A DNA stretch of 64,000 nt from Streptomyces umbrinus (GCF_030817415.1 NZ_JAUSZI010000002.1:5332001-5396000); one strand, 5' to 3'; positions 9,338 through 18,893 are shown, numbered from the stretch's first letter. Notes: generated by a model not told the origin, from the letters alone. Made by a program: numbers and translations.

Positions 9338-10609
9338 TCACGGTGGCTGCACGCGGCGTGCCCACCTGCGGCCCCAGGTCTGGCCCGGCGCTTCGATATA
9401 ACGGTGGGTGAGCAGGCACAGGGGCAGCAGCACGGTGAAGAACGCCACTTCGAGTGCGAGACTGTCCTGCCGCCGTCGGCCGATGGTGCTGTCGATCACC
9501 GTCAGCAGCAGCGGATGCACCAGATAGACCGAGTAGCTGATCGTTCCCAAGCCGGTCAGCATCCGCGGTATGCGCCGGTGGCGCGACAACAGTCCGGCGC
9601 CGAAGGTGAGTACAGCCAGCACGAATGCGACGATCCAGCCGCGCCGTGTGAAGTGGTCGTCGTCGCCGTACCAGTACGCGCTCCCCACGCCACAGGCGAC
9701 AACCATGACGGCGGTGCCGGCCGCCCAGCGCCAGGTGCACTGACTGTTCTCAGCACGGTGGACGGCGGTGCCGAGGAACATCACGGCGAGGATCACCAGC
9801 CCCTCCCACAGCGGGACCGTGCCATTGAGCGGGACCAGGACGAGCGCCAGTACCCCGCCCAGCACTCCGCCGAACACGCGAAGCGCGGGTGACCCGGAGC
9901 TCGCACAGCAGATCGCGACCACCAGGGCGCCCGAGGCGAGTCCGATCAGCGGGCCCGTGCCGACCAGGTCGGACAGGGCGGAGGCAGGCAGCGTGACCCC
10001 TGCCGCCACGCTCACGGCGGCCAGCACGGCCAGGGTGACGGCGACGCCCGCCGACCGCTGGTGCAGGCGGACCGTGAAGAGCGCGACGACCAGCAGATAG
10101 AAGGCCATCTCGTACGAGAGCGTCCACAGGATGAGCAGGAGATTGGGTGTCCCCAGTAACTCCTGGAGCATGGTGGCGTGGGCGACAGCCACGGCGGCCA
10201 CGCTCTGCTGACCGACGTCACGCAGCTCCGCAATGCCCAAGAGGTTGACGGCAAGGAGCACGGTGACGACAGCCGCCCACAGCGGGTACACGCGGAAGAT
10301 CCGTCCGATCCAGAACGTCCGGACGCAGCCCCGGCGCTCCAGCGACGCGGGAATGATGTAGCCGCTCACCAGGAAGAACACCATGATGCCGTACCGGCTG
10401 GTGTTGAACTGCGGCATCAACTCCCGCCGGAAGTCCGCCATGAACGTGTACGACGAGTGGTCGAAGACCACGACGAGTGAGGCGATGCCGCGCAACGCGT
10501 CCAGCCAGCCCAACCGCGACGGACCTGCCGTCGCCATGGCATCCAGTAATCGCGATGCAACGGATGGCGAACGCGCCGGTGAGGCGGGGACGCGGGGTGG
10601 GGATTCCAT
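9338..10609 (-). CDS. Acyltransferase 3 (OafA/YrhL-type) membrane protein
   Basis: 423 aa with about ten membrane helices. Near the N-terminus LGWLDALRGIASLVVVFDH carries the family R-G-ia and the conserved His of the first helix. Members O-acylate cell-surface glycans, antibiotics or other exported acceptors; the acceptor here is unknown. I kept ATG 10609, but a second ATG at 10537 (before ATAGPSRLGW) would give a more typical N-terminus, and neither has a strong ribosome site. It is transcribed divergently from the WD40 gene. Confidence 0.87.
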   Translation of the reverse strand: MESPPRVPASPARSPSVASRLLDAMATAGPSRLGWLDALRGIASLVVVFDHSSYTFMADFRRELMPQFNTSRYGIMVFFLVSGYIIPASLERRGCVRTFWIGRIFRVYPLWAAVVTVLLAVNLLGIAELRDVGQQSVAAVAVAHATMLQELLGTPNLLLILWTLSYEMAFYLLVVALFTVRLHQRSAGVAVTLAVLAAVSVAAGVTLPASALSDLVGTGPLIGLASGALVVAICCASSGSPALRVFGGVLGGVLALVLVPLNGTVPLWEGLVILAVMFLGTAVHRAENSQCTWRWAAGTAVMVVACGVGSAYWYGDDDHFTRRGWIVAFVLAVLTFGAGLLSRHRRIPRMLTGLGTISYSVYLVHPLLLTVIDSTIGRRRQDSLALEVAFFTVLLPLCLLTHRYIEAPGQTWGRRWARRVQPP

Positions 10610-10718
10610 GCGTGGGCAGCGTCCTCTTCGGTGAGATGTTCGTTGCGTTGTCGTGAGGCAGATGCCGGCGCGGGAAGGCAGGCCGCGCTGTTCACATCAC
10701 CGAGTTCAGCGGCTGGAG

Positions 10719-10755
10719 CATTGTTCGGCAGCACCGTTCCGGCGGCCGAACAATG
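10719..10755. promoter_or_regulatory. Long inverted repeat in a divergent promoter region
   Basis: Perfect 11-bp arms CATTGTTCGGC (10719-10729) and GCCGAACAATG (10745-10755) around a 15-nt centre. It lies between the acyltransferase start and the WD40 protein start (10843). Unlike a terminator, it sits upstream of both genes, so a regulator binding site or an mRNA leader hairpin is more likely. Confidence 0.5.
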
Positions 10756-10842
10756 GCGGGGTGCGCGAACCCTTCTGGTGTCATGGAGATGCATGGGTTG
10801 GCTGCCCGCTCTGATGCAGGGGCGGCTGGAGGGGGTGAAGGT

Positions 10843-13800
10843 GTGGCGGGGCGTCGTGAGGTGCCGGTGGATCCGGCGGCGGGTCCGGCGCAGCGGTTCG
10901 CGTTCGAGCTACGCAAGCTGAGGGCGGAGGCGGCCGGAATCACCTACCGGTCGCTGGCCCGGCGGGCGGGCTACTCGGTGACCACGCTCTCCCAGGCGGC
11001 GGCGGGCGAGCGGTTGCCGACGCTGCCGGTGACCCTGGCCTACGTGGGGGCATGCGGTGGAGACCTGGCGGAATGGGAGGCCCGGTGGAAGGAGGCGGTG
11101 GAGGAGTCCGCCGGTGACGGCTCCCGGGACGATGACGGATCGCTCACGCCGTACCGTGGCCTGGCACGATTCGAGACCGGGGACAGCAGACTGTTCTTCG
11201 GCCGGGAACAGCTCACCGCCGACCTGGTCGACCTGCTGCGCCGCCGGCGGTTCGCCGCGGTCTTCGGTCCCTCCGGCAGCGGCAAGTCCTCCCTGCTGCG
11301 GGCCGGCCTGATACCCGCCCTACGGCAGGCTCAGGAGCCGGACCTGCGTCCGGCCGCGATCCGGATCCTCACCCCGGGCGAACGCCCCGCCCGCAGCCAC
11401 GCATCCCTCCTCACACCCGCAGCTCCCCGCGACGGCAGCAGCGTCGCGGACACGTTCGTGATCGTCGACCAGTTCGAAGAGGTCTTCACCCTCTGCCACG
11501 ACGCGGCCGAGCGCGCTCGCTTCATCGATCTCTTGCTGACAGCCCGGAAGCCCGAGAGCCGCCTGCGGGTGCTGCTGGCCGTACGAGGCGACTTCTACGG
11601 CCGCTGCGCCGAGCACCGTGACCTGGCCGAGGCACTGCGCGATGCCAACATCCTGGCCGGAGGGATGAGTCCAACCGAACTGCGTGACGCTGTCGTCAAG
11701 CCGGCCACGGCCGCCGGACTGACCGTGGAACGAGCCCTGACCACTCGGCTGGTCAAGGAGGTCGCCGACGCGCCGGGCGGGCTGCCGCTGCTGTCCCACG
11801 CGTTGCTGGAGACCTGGCGCCGCCGCCGAGGCAAGACACTGACCATGGCCGGGTACGAGGCGGCCGGATGCCTGGACGGCGCGATCGCCAAGACCGCCGA
11901 GCAGGTCTACGGCCGGTTCACCGAAGACCAGGCGGCTACCGCCCGCCGGGTGTTGCTGCGCCTGGTCGCCCCTGGGGACGGCGCCCCTGACACCCGCCGT
12001 CCCGTCGAGCGTGCGGAACTGCCTGGCACCGGCCGGGACGACACCGCCCAGGTGGTGGAGGCACTCGCCGGGTCGCGGTTGCTCACCCTGGACGGCGGCA
12101 CGGTCGAGATAGCCCACGAGGCCCTGATCACGGCCTGGCCCCGGCTGCGCGAGTGGATCGAGGAGAACCGCGAACGCCTGCGTGTGCACCGGAACCTGAC
12201 CGAAGCGGCCCACGCCTGGCAGGAACTGGGCCGCGAAGAGGGCGCTTTGTGCCGGGGAAGCCGGCTCGCCGCCGCTCAGGAACACTTCGGCGGCGCATCG
12301 CACGAAGACCTGAACGACCTTGAGCACGCCTTCCTCGACGCCAGTCGCGACCACGAGCAGAAGGGCCGTCGCCGTTACCGGCTGGTGCTCACCGCGGTCA
12401 CCGCCGCCCTGTGCCTCGCCCTCGTCGCCGCCGGCCTGGCCGTGGGGCAGTGGCAGAGCGCGGTCACCGCCCAACACCTCGCCCAGTCCCGGCAACTGGC
12501 CGCCCAGTCCAGTGCACTGCTGGACTCCGAACCCGACCTCGCCTCACTGCTCGCTGTCCATGCCTACCGGACCAGCCCGACCCGCGAAGCGACCGCCGCC
12601 CTGTATGCCGCCGCGGCTCTACCGCTGCGCGAGCGCCTCACCGGCGGCACCGAACCCGTGGATTCCATCGCCCTCAGCCCGGACGGACACACCGTCGCCG
12701 CCAACAGCCGCGACGGCAAGGTGCGGATCTGGAGTCTGCCCGGAGGCCGGCTCCGACACACGATCGCCGGCTACGACAGCGGCGAAGTCGCGGCGTTCAG
12801 CCCCGACGGACGCATCCTCGCTGTCGCCGACAGCGGGCTGGTAGGCCTGTTGGATCCGGTCACCGGCAAGAAACTCAGAGCCATCACCGTCCCCGACGGT
12901 TCGGTACGCGGGATGGCCTTCAGCCCTGACGGTCGTACCCTGGCCATCTCCTCCCCGGCGGCTGTACGGGTGTGGGATGCGGCCACCGGCCGCCTACGGC
13001 ACAGTTTCACCAGCGACCCAGAGGCGGTCGCATTCGGCCCGGACGGACGAACGGTCGCCGCGGCAGGCCGCAACGGACGGGTGCAGCTGTGGGACCTCGC
13101 CACCGGCCGCGCCCGGACCGCCCACAACAGCCGAAGCAAGGGCGCTTCGGTGGCTTTCAGCCCGGACGGCCGGACATACGCGATGGCCCGCACCGACGGT
13201 CTGGTGCAACTGCGGGAGGTAGCCACGGGCACCGTCCGGCGCACCATCAGCGACGGTCCCCTCGGGCTCAACGAGATGGTCTTCGCCCCGGACGGGCGGA
13301 CCCTCGCCATCCTGGGCCAGGCGGACACGGTGCAGCTGTGGGACACCGCCTCCGGCACAGCGATCGCCACCGTGGCTGTCGGTCACCACGGACGGGGGGC
13401 CATGAAAGTGGCCCTCAGCGCGAACGGCCGCACCCTGGTGACCAGCAGCAACTCGGACCCCACCATCCGCGTCCACCGACTGTATGCCGAGCGCCCGCAG
13501 ACCACCCTGCCAGGCCCTGACAGCACATACGTTGCAGACATGACGTTCGGTCCGGACGGACGGACGATGGCCACGATTCACCAAGAACCGCCCGGCCGTG
13601 GGTCTGTACGGCTTTGGGACGTCAGGACCGGCGATCGCGAAGCCACACCGGCGCTCGACACCGACGTGACACTCCGGAGAAAGCAGTCGCCCACGGTTTC
13701 CCGCCTCGCGGCCGTGGGCTTCAGCCCGACCGGACACACCCTGGCGGCCCTGACCATCAAGAACAGGGTGATCAAGGTCCGGGTCGCTGCCACGGGCCGC

Positions 13801-14595
13801 CTTCGCCAGATCCGTGCTGTGAGCGGCATCGAGGTCCGGGACGTTGCGACGGGCCGCCTTCGCCAAAGCCTTGCCCTACGCGCCGTCAACGAAGCGGTCT
13901 TCAGCCCAGACGGGACCCGGCTCGCCTTCGTCGGCGAGAGGGAAACAGTGCAGATCTGGCACCTTTCAACCGGCGCACTGCACACCGCCAGCACCGGCCA
14001 CGGCGGATCCGTCAGGGCGGTGGAGTTCACTCCGGACGGCCGCACACTTGCCGTCGTGAACATCGAGACCGGCGGCGACCAGGTCACGCTGCTCGACGCC
14101 GCAACCGGCCGCACACAGCGCACCATCAAGCCGAGCCGCCCAAGCACACTGTCTCTCGCGTTCAGCCCGGACGGGCACACCCTGGCCACCGCAAGCAGTA
14201 GCGGGGTCGTGAGCACATGGGACAGGCGCACCGGCCGGCTCCAGGACAGCTTCAGCGCCAGCGGTGAGGTGGCGTCGCTGGCCTTCAGCCCCGATGGACG
14301 CACCCTGGCCGCAGGCACCGTACGAGGAGTCCAGCTGTGGGACCTCGCCACCAGCCAGACCCGAATCACCCTGCCGACCCGCTCGCTCACAGCTGTCGCG
14401 TTCAGCCCGGACGGACAAACCCTGGCCATCGGCACGGGCAGCTCCGTCGGCCTGTGGAACGTCAACCTGCCCGACCCGGCCCGCGCAATCCGAAACATCT
14501 GCGAGGCCGTCGACGCCTCGCTCACCCCTCTGGAGCAGTCCCGCTACCTCCAGGATCGGTCCACTGAAACCGGCTGCCAGCCAGCCGCGCCATAG
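10843..14595 (+). CDS. HTH-nSTAND1 NTPase-WD40 repeat protein
   Basis: About 1250 aa from GTG 10843, preceded by GGAGGGGG; the conserved N-terminus begins at this codon. An XRE-like helix-turn-helix lies at about residues 30-75. The nSTAND1 NTPase domain has Walker A GPSGSGKS at 142-149 and Walker B-like FVIVDQFEE. A membrane helix follows at about 505-530. The remainder is a WD40 propeller region with repeated FSPDGRTLA and VQLWD signatures, at least 12 blades. Members are thought to be membrane-linked signalling scaffolds; the ligand is unknown. The blade around 13776-13865 contains a partial internal duplication. Confidence 0.88.
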   Translation: MAGRREVPVDPAAGPAQRFAFELRKLRAEAAGITYRSLARRAGYSVTTLSQAAAGERLPTLPVTLAYVGACGGDLAEWEARWKEAVEESAGDGSRDDDGSLTPYRGLARFETGDSRLFFGREQLTADLVDLLRRRRFAAVFGPSGSGKSSLLRAGLIPALRQAQEPDLRPAAIRILTPGERPARSHASLLTPAAPRDGSSVADTFVIVDQFEEVFTLCHDAAERARFIDLLLTARKPESRLRVLLAVRGDFYGRCAEHRDLAEALRDANILAGGMSPTELRDAVVKPATAAGLTVERALTTRLVKEVADAPGGLPLLSHALLETWRRRRGKTLTMAGYEAAGCLDGAIAKTAEQVYGRFTEDQAATARRVLLRLVAPGDGAPDTRRPVERAELPGTGRDDTAQVVEALAGSRLLTLDGGTVEIAHEALITAWPRLREWIEENRERLRVHRNLTEAAHAWQELGREEGALCRGSRLAAAQEHFGGASHEDLNDLEHAFLDASRDHEQKGRRRYRLVLTAVTAALCLALVAAGLAVGQWQSAVTAQHLAQSRQLAAQSSALLDSEPDLASLLAVHAYRTSPTREATAALYAAAALPLRERLTGGTEPVDSIALSPDGHTVAANSRDGKVRIWSLPGGRLRHTIAGYDSGEVAAFSPDGRILAVADSGLVGLLDPVTGKKLRAITVPDGSVRGMAFSPDGRTLAISSPAAVRVWDAATGRLRHSFTSDPEAVAFGPDGRTVAAAGRNGRVQLWDLATGRARTAHNSRSKGASVAFSPDGRTYAMARTDGLVQLREVATGTVRRTISDGPLGLNEMVFAPDGRTLAILGQADTVQLWDTASGTAIATVAVGHHGRGAMKVALSANGRTLVTSSNSDPTIRVHRLYAERPQTTLPGPDSTYVADMTFGPDGRTMATIHQEPPGRGSVRLWDVRTGDREATPALDTDVTLRRKQSPTVSRLAAVGFSPTGHTLAALTIKNRVIKVRVAATGRLRQIRAVSGIEVRDVATGRLRQSLALRAVNEAVFSPDGTRLAFVGERETVQIWHLSTGALHTASTGHGGSVRAVEFTPDGRTLAVVNIETGGDQVTLLDAATGRTQRTIKPSRPSTLSLAFSPDGHTLATASSSGVVSTWDRRTGRLQDSFSASGEVASLAFSPDGRTLAAGTVRGVQLWDLATSQTRITLPTRSLTAVAFSPDGQTLAIGTGSSVGLWNVNLPDPARAIRNICEAVDASLTPLEQSRYLQDRSTETGCQPAAP

Positions 14596-14656
14596 AACCT
14601 CACGACATCACCACGCAATTCGGCACCAGAGCCAGGAACCGCCCCTGGTGGATGCG

Positions 14657-15049
14657 CTAGCCAGTACCGGGACGGTCGAGACTCAACCGTGTCACTGCAG
14701 TCCGTGAAGCGACATCGGCTTCGGCCGCCGCCCGGATCGCACGAATCTCGGCGATGGCCTCGGCCGGCTCCTGGTCCCCCGCGTCCACAATCCGCTCCAG
14801 CTCGTGGAGGCGGGCGGCCCGCTGTGGGTGCCGTTCGATCGCGACGAATACGGCCCACGAGTGCACGAAAGCCCGCAACGGGGCAAGGCTCTGGGTCTGC
14901 TGTGCGTTCGTCGTGGCCTCGAAGAGGTGTTGGGTGAGCGCCGGGACCCGACTGGGTGCGATCCGGGCGACCGCCGACCGCAGCGCGTCAGGGGTGAGCT
15001 CGGGCATGGGGATCAGAGATCCGTACGGGCCGTCGCTCTGAGCACTCAC
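14657..15049 (-). CDS. DUF6247 family protein
   Basis: 130 aa from GTG 15049, with GGAGG upstream; an in-frame ATG at 15139 lacks support. The core PMPELTPDALRSAVARIAP, followed by FVHSWAVFVAIERHP, is typical of DUF6247. These small proteins usually sit directly downstream of an HTH gene such as the one interrupted here, and often resemble antitoxin-like partners. The function is unknown. The upstream HTH gene is broken by IS607, so transcription of this gene may now depend on another promoter. Confidence 0.75.
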   Translation of the reverse strand: MSAQSDGPYGSLIPMPELTPDALRSAVARIAPSRVPALTQHLFEATTNAQQTQSLAPLRAFVHSWAVFVAIERHPQRAARLHELERIVDAGDQEPAEAIAEIRAIRAAAEADVASRTAVTRLSLDRPGTG

Positions 15050-15772
15050 GGGGACCTCCGGTGCGGGCGGGGCGCTCCTCGTACGGTACCGGCGGAGGCG
15101 GCGGAGGGCTGCCGGAACGGCGCTGGTCACGTGACTCATTTCTGTCGCGTCCTAAGCCGCTGCTGCCGCTCGGGCCTGGTGGGCCGTGCTGCAACCCCGG
15201 CACCGGCCCGGTGCGGAGGCCCGGAAGGCTCGGTCGCAGTCGTCGCAGTTCTGGAGAGGGGCCGGGCGGGATGGCTCTGGTCGGGCGGCGGGGAGAGGCG
15301 GGGGAAGGAGGGCGGTGAGGCGGTGGGCCAGGAAGCCCGCCGAGTGGCGTACGCCGTCCTGGGGCATCCCTGACGCGAGCGTTCGCCGTACGTCGTCCGG
15401 GGTGACGCCTCGTTCCAGCCAGGTGACCACCGCGGGGGCGAGGCGGCGTACGTCCTGCTCGCCGAGGTGGAGTCGGGGGTCGTGGGTGCGGAGGCCCGCG
15501 AGAACGTCGCGGGCGGTGCGATGGGCGGGGATGGTCTGGGGCTCTGGCAGCGGGGGTGATGTCGCCGCCACCGGGGGCGAGGGCGGAGCCGGGGGCGGGG
15601 TCTGCTTCGGTTCGCCGTGCGGCTTCGGCGGGCGCGGGGCCGTGCGTGTCCTCGGCTTGTTGTACGAGATCGTGCGCGTCACGATGCGGCCCGAGGGAAG
15701 GCGTTCCTTGATGCGGGCCAGGTATCCGTGGGTCTCCAACTCCCGCAGGGCCGAGGCGATCCTCGTCTCTCC

Positions 15773-15980
15773 GTCGCTTCGAGCGTAGTCAGCTCTCAGC
15801 ATTCCGGGCATTTCGGCCCGGAAGGTCCGTCACATCACCAAAGCGTGAGGGCTTCGGTTTGAGTACGGTCTCTCGTTTCCTGCTGCCGTTGGTGCGGCAG
15901 GGTTGCGCCACCTGCCCGCCTCTGCCCGGCCTTGCAGCTGGGCAGGGTGGTGCGGGTCTTCTGGTCGACTCCACGAGGCT
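15773..15980 (-). ncRNA. Candidate omega RNA (reRNA) of the TnpB nuclease
   Basis: In IS605/IS607 elements the guide RNA scaffold covers the 3' end of tnpB and runs to the right end of the element, and the guide is taken from flanking DNA. Here the region from the last codons of tnpB to the junction at 15773 includes a hairpin near 15802-15823 (TTCCGGGC paired with GCCCGGAA). The guide would begin with the host bases just below 15773. The position is inferred from family knowledge and the 5' limit is a guess. Confidence 0.45.
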
Positions 15981-17286
15981 TCGACACCTTGCCGGTGTCC
16001 AGGTCTCCGCCCACTGCGGTACCTGTTGCTGCGGCTGCCGCGAGGGCGGCGAGGTTGAGTGCGGCGTTGGCGTCCCGTTCGATGACCAGGCCGCATGCGT
16101 CGCATTCGAAGGTCCGGATATGCAGCGGCAGCTTGGCTTTCACTACGCCGCACCCGGAACAGGTCTTGGAGGAGGGGAACCAGCGGTTCGCGGCCACGGT
16201 GCGGCAGCCGTTGCGCTTCGCCTTGTAGCCGAGCTGGCGGCGGATCTCCCCGAACCCGGCGTCGGCGATGTGCCGGGCCAGGCGCCGGTTCTTTACCATG
16301 CCGGTGACGTTGAGGTCTTCGACGACGACGGTGCCGTACTCGGCGGCCACCGCGCTGGTGAGCTTGTGGAGGGCGTCCTCACGGAGGTTCGCCACCCGGT
16401 GGTGGACCCGGTTGCGGGCGGCGTTGGCCTTCTCCCACCTGCGAGACGGCTTCTGCCCGGTCCGCTTGTCGGGGCCCCGGCGGCGCGACACCAGGCGGGA
16501 GGCACGGCGCAGCTCCACCAGGGCGGCGCTCAGGTGCCTGGGGTTGGCCACCTCACGGATCTCGCCCGAACTGTCCGCCATGACCGCGAGGGTCTTGATC
16601 CCGAGATCGATGCCCACGGCGATATCCGGGCGGGCGACCCGTACGAGGTCGCGCTTCACCTCGGTCTGGAAGGACACGAACCAGCGTCCGCGCTCGTGCC
16701 GGACGGTCGCGGACAAGATGCGGGCGGTGCCGGCCTGGACATGAGTGAGGAGCTTGACGGTGGGCTCGTGGACGCGGACCGGCCCGAGACGGGGCAGCGT
16801 GACGTGCCTGCCGCCCGCTTCGACGCGGATGGTGCCGGTGGTGAACCGGCAGGCCAGACGCGCCTTCCGCTTCGACTTGAAGCGGGGCATACCCACCGCG
16901 CGCCCCTTGCGCTTGCCGCGCTTGGACTTGGCGTAGTTGTCGAACGCGGCGGCGGCGTTGGCGAGTCCGGTGGAGTACGCCTCCTTGGAGTTCTCCTCCC
17001 ACCACCCGCAGAACCTCGGGTCGGTGTGCTTGGCCTCGTTGAACGCCTTGCGCAGCGACGGCAGCGACCACGGCCGCCAGGGTGTCAGGTCCTCCTCGGC
17101 GATCCCGTACGACTCCTCGGCCCTGCGCTGCCACCACGACGCCTCGACCCAGCCCACCGCCCAGTTGTAGGCGGCACGGGCGGCACCGCAGTGCGAGCGC
17201 AGCGCGGCCTCCTGGCCGGCGTTCGGGTCCAGCGCGAAGCGGTACGCCTGGACCACGAAACCGGGCTGCGCCTGGAACTTTTTCAC
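15835..17286 (-). CDS. tnpB: IS607 TnpB, RNA-guided endonuclease
   Basis: 483 aa from GTG 17286, which overlaps the tnpA stop as GTGA. The N-terminal helix-turn-helix part begins QAYRFALDPNAGQEAALRSH. The RuvC nuclease acidic residues are present: Asp in GIDLGIKTLAV, Glu in VVVEDLNVTGM and Asp in ERDANAALNLA. The zinc ribbon CSGCG...CDACG lies between the last two. About 70 low-complexity residues follow the last RuvC motif, where the coding region overlaps the expected guide RNA scaffold. The protein appears catalytically intact. Known TnpB proteins cut the empty donor site and so promote element retention. Confidence 0.93.
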   Translation of the reverse strand: MKKFQAQPGFVVQAYRFALDPNAGQEAALRSHCGAARAAYNWAVGWVEASWWQRRAEESYGIAEEDLTPWRPWSLPSLRKAFNEAKHTDPRFCGWWEENSKEAYSTGLANAAAAFDNYAKSKRGKRKGRAVGMPRFKSKRKARLACRFTTGTIRVEAGGRHVTLPRLGPVRVHEPTVKLLTHVQAGTARILSATVRHERGRWFVSFQTEVKRDLVRVARPDIAVGIDLGIKTLAVMADSSGEIREVANPRHLSAALVELRRASRLVSRRRGPDKRTGQKPSRRWEKANAARNRVHHRVANLREDALHKLTSAVAAEYGTVVVEDLNVTGMVKNRRLARHIADAGFGEIRRQLGYKAKRNGCRTVAANRWFPSSKTCSGCGVVKAKLPLHIRTFECDACGLVIERDANAALNLAALAAAAATGTAVGGDLDTGKVSKPRGVDQKTRTTLPSCKAGQRRAGGATLPHQRQQETRDRTQTEALTLW

Positions 17287-17882
17287 CCGGCGTCCTCGGC
17301 GGTCGCCACGGCCACCACTCGGGCGGCACGGTTCTTCGCTGCCTGCCGCCCATACAGCCGCGCGCACATCGAGGTCAGCACCTCGGTGATGTCCCGTACC
17401 AGGTCGTCAGCGGTCTCGGTCGGGTCGAGGACGACCAGGCGCCGGCCGGTGGCGGACAGTACGGCTTCGAGGTGCTCGACGCCGAACCGGGCCAGTCGGT
17501 CGCGGTGCTCGACCACGATCACCGTGACCTGTGGGTCGGCCAGGAGGCGGTGCAGCTTGCGCCGCCGCCCATTCAATCCCGAGCCGACCTCGGTGACGAC
17601 CTCCGCGACCGGCAGGCCAAGCCCGTTCGCCCCGTCCACCACCCGTGACGCCTGCCACTCAAGGTCGGCTTTCTGGTCGGCTGACGAGACACGGCAGTAC
17701 GCCACCACCCGCCCCGACGCTGCAAAGACGGCCGGAGCGGGCTCGGCGACCAGCCACGTACCGGACGGCGCCTGGACGACGGGAACGGGCATCTTCCCGT
17801 CCTTCACCCACCGCCATGCGGTCTGGTAACTCACGCCCTGCTGGCGCGCCCACTCCGAAAGCTTCACACGATCAAGATGCAC
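17283..17882 (-). CDS. tnpA: IS607 TnpA, serine recombinase
   Basis: 199 aa. An N-terminal MerR-like helix-turn-helix (about residues 5-45, LSEWARQQGVSYQTAWRWV) is followed by a small serine resolvase catalytic domain. The nucleophile is Ser66 in AYCRVSSADQ. The conserved VVEHRDRLARFG segment follows. This HTH-before-catalytic order is characteristic of IS607-type recombinases. The gene is translationally coupled to tnpB by a 4-bp overlap. No truncation is seen, so it could mobilise the element. Confidence 0.93.
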   Translation of the reverse strand: MHLDRVKLSEWARQQGVSYQTAWRWVKDGKMPVPVVQAPSGTWLVAEPAPAVFAASGRVVAYCRVSSADQKADLEWQASRVVDGANGLGLPVAEVVTEVGSGLNGRRRKLHRLLADPQVTVIVVEHRDRLARFGVEHLEAVLSATGRRLVVLDPTETADDLVRDITEVLTSMCARLYGRQAAKNRAARVVAVATAEDAG

Positions 17883-18425
17883 GGCTATAGGTGACTACGA
17901 ATGAATAGAAAATCCGTGGCAATTGTCACCCCTCCGGGAACTTCCCCGCCAGCGCCTTGATGCCGACGAGCGTGCCGCTGCGGAGCGAGTGGATGTGGAC
18001 CGCCAGACCGATGGCCGTCAGGGACAGCTCGGAGTGCTGGGCGAGATGGTTTCCGACCACGGTGAACCGCTCGTCGTGGTGCTCGTCGACGTGACCCACT
18101 CCTTGGTGGGAACGGCCGGTCCGGGTGCGCGTGTGCGCGCTAAAGTGCTGATCAGTCATCGGGAAGGTGCTGTCTTCCTAGGTGGTGAGGCCCTCGTTCG
18201 GGATGCCAGTCCCGGCGGGGGCCGTTTCACATCTGCGGTTGTCTGTCCGCGCTGACGCTGCCCGACCAATCCGCCTTTCCGCCAGCCGAATTGTCCGCGA
18301 TCACCCGACCGAGTGATCAGGCGCCAGAGGCGCGGGAATGCTAGGGGTGCGGTTGATGACGGGCTGGGGTGGGTGGGTTGGGTTCTTTTCCCGGTTCTTT
18401 CTCTTTGGCGTCGGGCCCCACCGGG

Positions 18426-18893
18426 TCACGCCCGTCCACGATCCGGCGTCACCTCCGCCCACACCGTCTTGCAGCCCGGCCCCGGGCCGTCCACCACGCC
18501 CCACCCGTCCGCGTACGCCTCCACTAGCAACAGGCCGCGCCCCGACTCCTCACCGTCACCGACCGGGTCCTTGATACGCGGGTGCCGGTCGCCCCGGGCG
18601 TCGGTCACCTCCATGCGCAGCACGCCGACCTCGTCGAGCCGGAGCGTCAGCCTGAAGTCCCGGCCGGGGACACGTCCGTGGAACACCGCGTTCGCGGCGA
18701 GTTCGGCCACCACGTGCAGCGCGGACTCGGACTCAGCGCCCCACTCCGCCAGTTGGCGCTCCGTGAGCAGACGGGCGAGGCGTGCGCCGCGACGGGTCGC
18801 GGACAGCAGGATCGTGAAGTGCAGGGCGGCGGCGACCGGTTGAGCGGGGGCATGGATTCCATTGTTCACGTCACTCAGCGTGGCCGCGTACAT
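18426..18893 (-). CDS. RsbW-like ATP-binding protein (anti-sigma HATPase)
   Basis: 155 aa with a GHKL/HATPase_c fold. The N-box is ELAANAVFHGR and the G1 region is VTDARGDRHP. The G2 box is GRGLLLVEAYADGWGV. Streptomyces has many such stand-alone proteins, regarded as anti-sigma factors or kinases related to RsbW/SpoIIAB. It diverges from an XRE/DUF397 pair with about 115 bp between starts, an arrangement seen repeatedly in Streptomyces (whiJ-type loci). Its partner is unknown. The gene could start at ATG 18893 or a few codons later. Confidence 0.85.
   Translation of the reverse strand: MYAATLSDVNNGIHAPAQPVAAALHFTILLSATRRGARLARLLTERQLAEWGAESESALHVVAELAANAVFHGRVPGRDFRLTLRLDEVGVLRMEVTDARGDRHPRIKDPVGDGEESGRGLLLVEAYADGWGVVDGPGPGCKTVWAEVTPDRGRA

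Larger units (their letters stand above)
15773..17929 (-). mobile_element. IS607-family element (tnpA serine recombinase + tnpB)
   Basis: About 2157 bp. The ends are deduced by restoring the split HTH reading frame: the host codons read CCG GAG GG at one side and GGAGAGACG at the other, so a GG dinucleotide flanks both junctions. A GG core is the known target preference of IS607 elements. There are no terminal inverted repeats and no longer target duplication, as expected for a serine recombinase. Both genes are intact, so the element may be active. The boundary is certain to within about 2 bp. Confidence 0.85.
15152..18159 (-). pseudogene. HTH-domain protein gene interrupted by IS607
   Basis: The N-terminal part (18159 down to 17930) encodes a winged-helix-like start with SELSLTAIGLAVHIHSL and ends at KFPEG. 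The C-terminal part (15772 down to 15152) resumes at GETRIASALRELETHGYLAR and continues through a proline-rich linker to a CxxC...CxxC zinc-binding tail (CDDCDRAF, CRGC). Removing 15773-17929 restores one frame across KFPEG-ETRIA, giving a protein of about 285 aa. This family often precedes a DUF6247 gene, as here. It is probably a DNA-binding regulator and is non-functional as a single polypeptide unless the element excises. Confidence 0.85.

Noticed and set aside
15859..17829. A long plus-strand frame opposite tnpB and tnpA
   Set aside because: Both minus-strand genes have complete catalytic motifs; the opposite frame has none.
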